NCBI RefSeq assembly: GCF_034702125.1
Contig: NC_085861.1
Span: 56,221,363-56,285,362, forward strand
From: Engraulis encrasicolus
Taxonomy: Eukaryota; Chordata; Actinopteri; Clupeiformes; Engraulidae
Length of the DNA stretch: 64,000 nt
Direction: 5' to 3'
The stretch's first letter is position 1. Every line of letters begins with the position of its first letter. A model generated the notes under the pieces. It had not been told where the DNA came from and searched no databases. It saw only the letters and a list, made by a program, of their open reading frames with translations. Below are positions 59,390 to 64,000 of this stretch, piece after piece. Made by a program: the position numbers and the translations under genes.

Positions 59390-60404
59390 CAGTCAATCGG
59401 GAAAGTATTCACAGCGCTTCACTTTTTTCACATTTTATTATATTACGGCCTTATTCCAAATGATACAAATGAATATCTGTTGTCAAAATCCTACACAAAT
59501 TATTTCATTATGACCATGTGAAAAAAAGTTGTCTTGACAGTTTTGAAAATAAAAAACAAAAATCATATTTACAAAAGTTTTCACAGCCTTTGCTTAATAC
59601 TTTGTAGAACCACCTTTGGCAGCAACTACATTCATTTTTTCATTCCAAAATGAAAAGGGATTAAAAGGGAGGTCATCAGTATATGCTTGACGCCATCTAA
59701 AGCAAATTTGTTTACCTTGGTCTCAAGAGAGATGAACAGACCAAGGATATGGATCACTGGAACCATGTCATGTGGTCTGATGAGACCAAGATAAACAAAT
59801 TTGCTTTAGATGGTGTTAAGCATGTGTGGTGGTACACAAGTGAATTTTACCAAAAAAAAGTGCATCATCTGGCTAGTCAAGCGTGGTTGTGGGACTGACA
59901 TCGTTGGGGATGTATGAATGCCGTCAACATTTGAAATCTGAATTACACCTAAAGAAGCATGCATGTCAACATGCACTGTGACTACAGAAGCAGATCATGA
60001 TACTCTCCATAGGATTTCATTCAAAACTCACACCCATCTATTTTAGCCAAGTGCAGACTCAAAATGTACAATTTCAATGTACTGAAAGGTTGAAACACAC
60101 ACTGATGACCTCCCTTTTAATCCCTTTTCATTTCGAAATGAAAAAAATAATGTAGTTGCTGCCAAAGGTGGTTCTACAAAGTATTAAGCAAAGGCTGTGA
60201 ATACTTTTGTAAATATGATTTCTTTGTTTTTTATTTTTATACATTTTCAAAACTGTCAAGACAACTTGTTTTTCACATGGTCATAATGGAATATTTTGTG
60301 TAGGATTTTGACAACAGAGATTCATTTGTAGCATTTGGAATAAGGCTGTAAGATAATAAAATGTGAAAAAAGTGAAGCGCTGTGAATACTTTACGGATTA
60401 ACTA
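59390..60404. mobile_element. Tc1-like insertion inside the Gypsy element, 1015 bp
   Basis: The ends pair through AAAGTATTCACAGCGCTTCA and its inverse, with outer bases CAGTCAATC against TAGTTAATC, and TA on each side (59388-59389 and 60405-60406). A degenerate Tc1 core is readable near 59750-59850 (HVMWSDETKINKFALDG). The arms are also partly palindromic around CAAATTTGTTTACCTTGG. Confidence 0.88.
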
Positions 60405-60409
60405 TATGT

Positions 60410-61151
60410 AGACTATCACAGACAACCTACCTGCAAGCTGTTCTTACCTGGATGAACTCAGACAACAGTTGAAAAGTGACAGTGTGTGCGCAAAGGTGAT
60501 GCAGCTGTGCGTGGATGGCTGGCCAGATCACAACGGCAAAGAACCAGTGCTGAAGGCCTACTGGGCAGAACGGGCATTCCTCACTGTTCAGTCAGGGCTG
60601 CTGCTGAAGGGAACCAGGCTTGTCATTCCGTCAGCCATGAGAAATGATGTCCTCGCCAGACTGCATGCGGGACACCAAGGAGTGGGCAAGTGCCGGGAGC
60701 GCGCGAGACAGTCGGTGTGGTGGCCTGGCCTAAGCCAACAACTGAATGACCTGGTCCTAAATTGCCGAATATGCTGCAAGGAGAGGCAAAACAACAAGGA
60801 GGCACTAATGCCATCACTATCCCGACAGACCATGGCAGAAATTGGGAGCCGACCTTTTCTCCCTGGGAAGCAAGACATATCTACTGGTAGTGGATAACGC
60901 TTCCAGAAACATTGAGATCGCTCAGCTTACCCCTTCCAGATCAACTGATGTCATTGTACACCTGAAATCCATCTTCGCCCGGCACGGCATTCCAGAAGTG
61001 ATGACAACAGACAACGGTCCACAGATAATGGGCCGCAGAGTTTGCAGAGTTTGCCGTGTGTTACGGCTGTCGCCACATCACAAGCAGTCCGAAATTCCCA
61101 CAAAGTAATGGGGAAGCTGAACGTGCCGTCAAGACAGTCAACGAACTTCTT
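60410..61151 (+). pseudogene. Gypsy integrase remnant, zinc-binding and catalytic parts
   Basis: Frame one has the HHCC zinc module (LHAGHQGVGKCRERARQS through NCRICCKERQ). After a frameshift near 60840 the catalytic core follows: GADLFSLGSKTYLLVVDNAS with the first Asp, then TTDNGPQ with the second Asp. A further frame change gives SSPKFPQSNGEAERAVKTV with the Glu of the D,D-35-E set. The MITE at 61152 interrupts the next helix. Confidence 0.85.
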
Positions 61152-61685
61152 AAAGTGATACTGTCCCATTTTTGGAAATAAGCTTATTTTACACCTCTCC
61201 TTGAGTTAAAGGGACACTGTGCAGGAAATGGTCAAAAAAGGTATTGCAACTATGCTGCTCATTGAAACTGGGCTGCCTACTACCAAATTTGATCTTTACA
61301 TGAACGTTTACTAAGTAATAAACACATATTTTCTAGTATGGTCCAAGTACAGTCATTTTTTGCAGCATGCATTCTGGAAATAAACAACTAAAAACCACAC
61401 ACAGTGTCCCTTTAAACAATCGAGTTTTACCTTTCTCCTGTACTTTCAATTGTTCTCCGAGTATGGCAGTGCACATTTTACCTCCATGCTAGCAGTTAAC
61501 ATTGAGACCAGCTCGCGACTAACTGGTCTCATAGGAGTCAATGTTAACTGCTAGCTTGGAGGTAAAATTCGCACTGCCGTACTCAGAGAACAATTGAAAG
61601 TACAGGAGAAAGGTTAAACTCAATAATTTAACTCAATGGGAGTTGTAATATGAGCTTATTTCCAAAAATGGGACAGTATCACTTT
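61152..61685. mobile_element. MITE (AAAGTGATACTGTCCC) inside the integrase, 534 bp
   Basis: The ends AAAGTGATACTGTCCCATTT and its inverse extend over more than 30 bp. It carries a long inner inverted repeat at about 61426-61620 (arms of nearly 90 bases with TTTCAATTGTTCTC and AGAACAATTGAAAG). Another MITE is nested at 61206-61415. No target duplication is obvious. Confidence 0.85.
61206..61415. mobile_element. MITE (TTAAAGGGACACTGTG), third nesting level
   Basis: TTAAAGGGACACTGTG at the left and CACAGTGTCCCTTTAA at the right are exact inverses. A related interior is at 18003-18115. Confidence 0.85.
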
Positions 61686-62234
61686 CAGAAGGCTGTCGAC
61701 CCCTATCTCGCCCTGCTTCCGTACAGAACGGCACCACTTCACAACAGATACAGTCCTGTTCAGCTCTAAATGGGGTGAAGGCTGCACACTACTGTACCTA
61801 CACTTCCTACACTGCTGAACCCTGCACTCCCTGACAGCAGTGCAGTGATTCAGAAGAAGAAAGCGAAGCACGCTTTGGATGCACAGTATTACAACAGGTG
61901 TCACCGTGCTCGCCCCCTCAGTGACCTTTCACCTGGACAAGAGGTGTGGATGACTGACCAGAGAGCTTCTGGTATGGTGATCAGCAACCACATTACTCCA
62001 TGTTCCTATCTCGTGGACGCACCCCATGGAACGGTGCGGCGCAACCGGCATCACCTGATTCCCATGCGGGAATTGGGAGAGGAGGGCTGCAGGGGGGCGC
62101 CGGAGCTACCCTCTACAGCCAGCCCGGAGCAGAGTGCAGCAGAACCACCTCCACAGACTGTTCCTGGTATCCCTGCTACTCCGAGGACGAGGTCTGTCAG
62201 GATCATAGTGCGACCTACGAGGTTGGATTTGTAA
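61686..62234 (+). pseudogene. Gypsy integrase C-terminal remnant
   Basis: KAVDPYLALLPYRTAP continues the core after the MITE. The frame at 61845-62234 gives KKKAKHALDAQYYN, GQEVWMTDQRA, SYLVDAPHGTVRRNRHHLIP and a proline-rich tail, matching the C-terminal domain of Gypsy integrases. Confidence 0.8.
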
Positions 62235-62515
62235 TGGCATAGACCTATACAGACACTGGACTGGGGTGGGGAAGAGAAAAAAAAGAAGGGGGAATGGGGG
62301 GCAAGGTAAAATAAACGTGTTTACTTGCTTATTCAAGTATTAGTTTTGTTCATAGTTTTAATAGTTAAATTTTCTTTTAAAGTCATAACATGTTTAATTC
62401 ACAATATGTGAAGTTCAGGTTTAGACAGGGAACAGACCTTCCAGGAGGCAGAATAAACCTCCAAGGTCTGGCGGGTCAAGTAGCAGTCTACCTGGTTGGC
62501 TTTAGGAGGGAGAGA

Positions 62516-62666
62516 TGTGGTGGATTGTTTCTTATCAGTTATGACGTCATTACTGGGGCGGGTATACGGTCCGATTCCGGGGCCAGGGGTTATCGGCCCA
62601 GGGTTGAAGACTAGTCTGTTATCAATAAAGCCACGTAAATACTCACTGGTATTTTATAACATGATA
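62516..62666 (+). repeat. 3' LTR of the Gypsy element
   Basis: Aligned with the 5' LTR from TGTGGTGGATTG to AATAAAGCCACG, with a few differences and small indels; ends CATGATA where the 5' copy ends CACGACA. Confidence 0.9.
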
Positions 62667-62671
62667 CTGAG

Positions 62672-64000
62672 ATGCAATGCATCTGTAGGAACAGACAGCA
62701 GGCGTTGAAGGCGTGGAAAGTGGTGGAAGTAATTGACTTTGGATGGAAGAGCAAGCATCAAAATCGGCGAAAGCTGCAAAAGTGCTTCTAGGGTCAAGGG
62801 TGTTAAAAGAGAAGTTGAACACAAAATATGTAATTAGCTATGACGCGGCTCGGCGGCAGCAGGCAGCAGCCAATAGAATGTTAAATTTTTTATAAAACAC
62901 AAGCTTCAGTTGGTCACTCTCCCTGATCTAATGTTATGGGTTGAATCTTTTCGCTGCGTTGGTCACCTCAGATTTGTGCAGTCCAGGTGAAATTGTGCAG
63001 CGTTTTAGCTCTTTCACGACCTGCTGTCTGTTCCCACAGTAAGGGCTGATTGCATCGCATTGCATACCCACAATACTATACGGGAGTGAAATCGCTTCTC
63101 ATTGAAAATATTATATTACCGACCGATGCAATCGCATGCTGGTGGATCATTGGCGTAAGGCTGCGAGTGCCAAAGTCATGTAAAATGAGAGCATAGAGAT
63201 GTGTAAAAAGCCCAGGAAGTATAACAATCTTTTATGATGATTTATGTATTATAATCTTTTGCTCAGCAGGTTATCTTTTTTGGTCAGCAAACTCCACAAA
63301 TTAAATTTAGTGCTACAACCAACCAAAATATCCTAGCAACTAAAATTGCAGCTACCATTACTACCCCAGCAATTATTAGCATAGCAACCACCCTCACAAC
63401 TCAAGGAATGGCTCGGCCATTGCAATTGCAACCAGTTCAACAAAAAATGTCCAAGCAACTAACATTTCAGCTACTATGATGACCCTTGTAATTATTAGCA
63501 TAGCAATCACACACACACAAAACCTTGCAACTCAAGAAATGGCTCAACCACCCCAGGTTAAGTGTACTGTGCATTGGTTATACCAATTTGCATTGTATGG
63601 TTAAGTAATTTGCAATGTTGTTAATTGTCTATTGTAGCTCTGAGCTATCGTTTATGTTAGTTTCCTGTTGTCCAAATATCCTGAAATGTGTAAGTGGTTG
63701 AATATCAGTTCAGCTCACGTAAAGCCTGTTTGGTGCTTGCACCGATCTCCCGCTCTCCTCCGCTGCTGGATATAACCACTTCATGCCCTCTCCTCTCTTC
63801 TCTGGGAAAACACTTTCTTCAGGGTCCTCCTTCTCAATAAGTACGGCATCAAGGATGTTATGTAGGGGAAGGTGGGGGAAACACTCCTGCATTATTCAAC
63901 AAGTGAATGGTAATGGACAGAGCTGTGCTGGCCGTGGACCGATACACATGATCAGTTTACAAATAAGCCAACAAAGCGGAGAAATTCAGACCTTGTGCAC
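62672..64000. other. Unassigned flank
   Basis: No ULK4 exon is recognised. At about 63340-63545 a degenerate tandem repeat (AATTATTAGCATAGCAA and CAACTCAAGGAATGGCTC) occurs twice with about 130-bp spacing. A minus-strand frame at 63710-63892 is protein-like in composition but unrecognised. Confidence 0.4.

Larger units (their letters stand above)
58552..62666 (+). mobile_element. Degenerate Ty3/Gypsy LTR retrotransposon with nested insertions
   Basis: LTRs at 58552-58704 and 62516-62666 are similar, both starting TGTGGTGGATTG. CTGAG flanks the element on both sides (58547-58551 and 62667-62671), a 5-bp duplication. A primer-binding-like TGGTGTCAGG follows the 5' LTR at 58705 and a purine tract AGGAGGGAGAGA precedes the 3' LTR. 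The order is gag, a stub of RNase H, then integrase, as in Gypsy elements. Protease and most of the reverse transcriptase are deleted. Insertions at 59390-60404 and 61152-61685 interrupt it. It cannot encode a working element. Confidence 0.92.

Noticed and set aside
60951..61169. Minus-strand frame over the integrase
   Set aside because: Shadow of the plus-strand integrase remnant.
55034..64000. Search for further ULK4 exons
   Set aside because: No plus-strand segment matched the residues expected after the exon ending 55033; the remaining frames are transposon or unassigned.

Overview
The window looks like teleost fish nuclear DNA. It has spliced vertebrate genes with GT-AG introns, long (CA/GT)n microsatellites, and dense fish-type transposons: Tc1-like elements, hAT MITEs, L2/Rex-like LINEs, an R2-like LINE, a Ty3/Gypsy element and a TRIM. 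The species cannot be named from the sequence. I found no prokaryotic-style operon, CRISPR array or defence system.

Three host genes are supported. (1) CEP76 (centrosomal protein of 76 kDa) is on the minus strand, 23180 down to 5110. Twelve coding exons join in phase into a complete 653-codon reading frame. (2) A small minus-strand gene (25464 down to 23887, two coding exons, 78 aa) predicts a basic coiled-coil followed by one C-terminal membrane segment. I do not recognise the family. (3) ULK4 (Unc-51-like pseudokinase 4) is on the plus strand from 27275. Seventeen in-phase exons give the first 583 codons, ending at 55033; the rest of the protein lies beyond the window or was not seen. CEP76 and the small gene are read divergently from ULK4, and CEP76 and ULK4 are both linked to centrioles or cilia.

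Layout: 1-5100 is repeat-rich sequence downstream of CEP76, including a clean 1.66-kb hAT insertion inside a Tc1-like repeat. 5110-23180 is CEP76, whose introns hold an R2-like LINE fragment, a 1.6-kb palindromic Tc1 element, several hAT MITEs with 8-bp target duplications, an L2/Rex-like LINE and a 155-bp tandem duplication that copies a splice acceptor. 23290-27270 holds the small gene, nested hAT elements and the presumed ULK4 promoter region. 27275-55033 is ULK4, with a miniature LTR element (TRIM), a multiply nested Tc1 element, a 140-bp tandem array and many dinucleotide arrays close to exons. 55034-58500 is non-coding with a 1.5-kb hAT element. 58552-62666 is a broken Ty3/Gypsy retrotransposon with 5-bp target duplications, itself hit by a Tc1 element and by two nested MITEs. 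The rest is unassigned.

The least ordinary items are the TRIM whose LTRs carry a tRNA-like box pair (27855-28322), the fold-back Tc1 element (12596-14220), hairpin retroposons with a 13-bp duplication, microsatellites touching ULK4 splice sites, and the unidentified small membrane protein gene.
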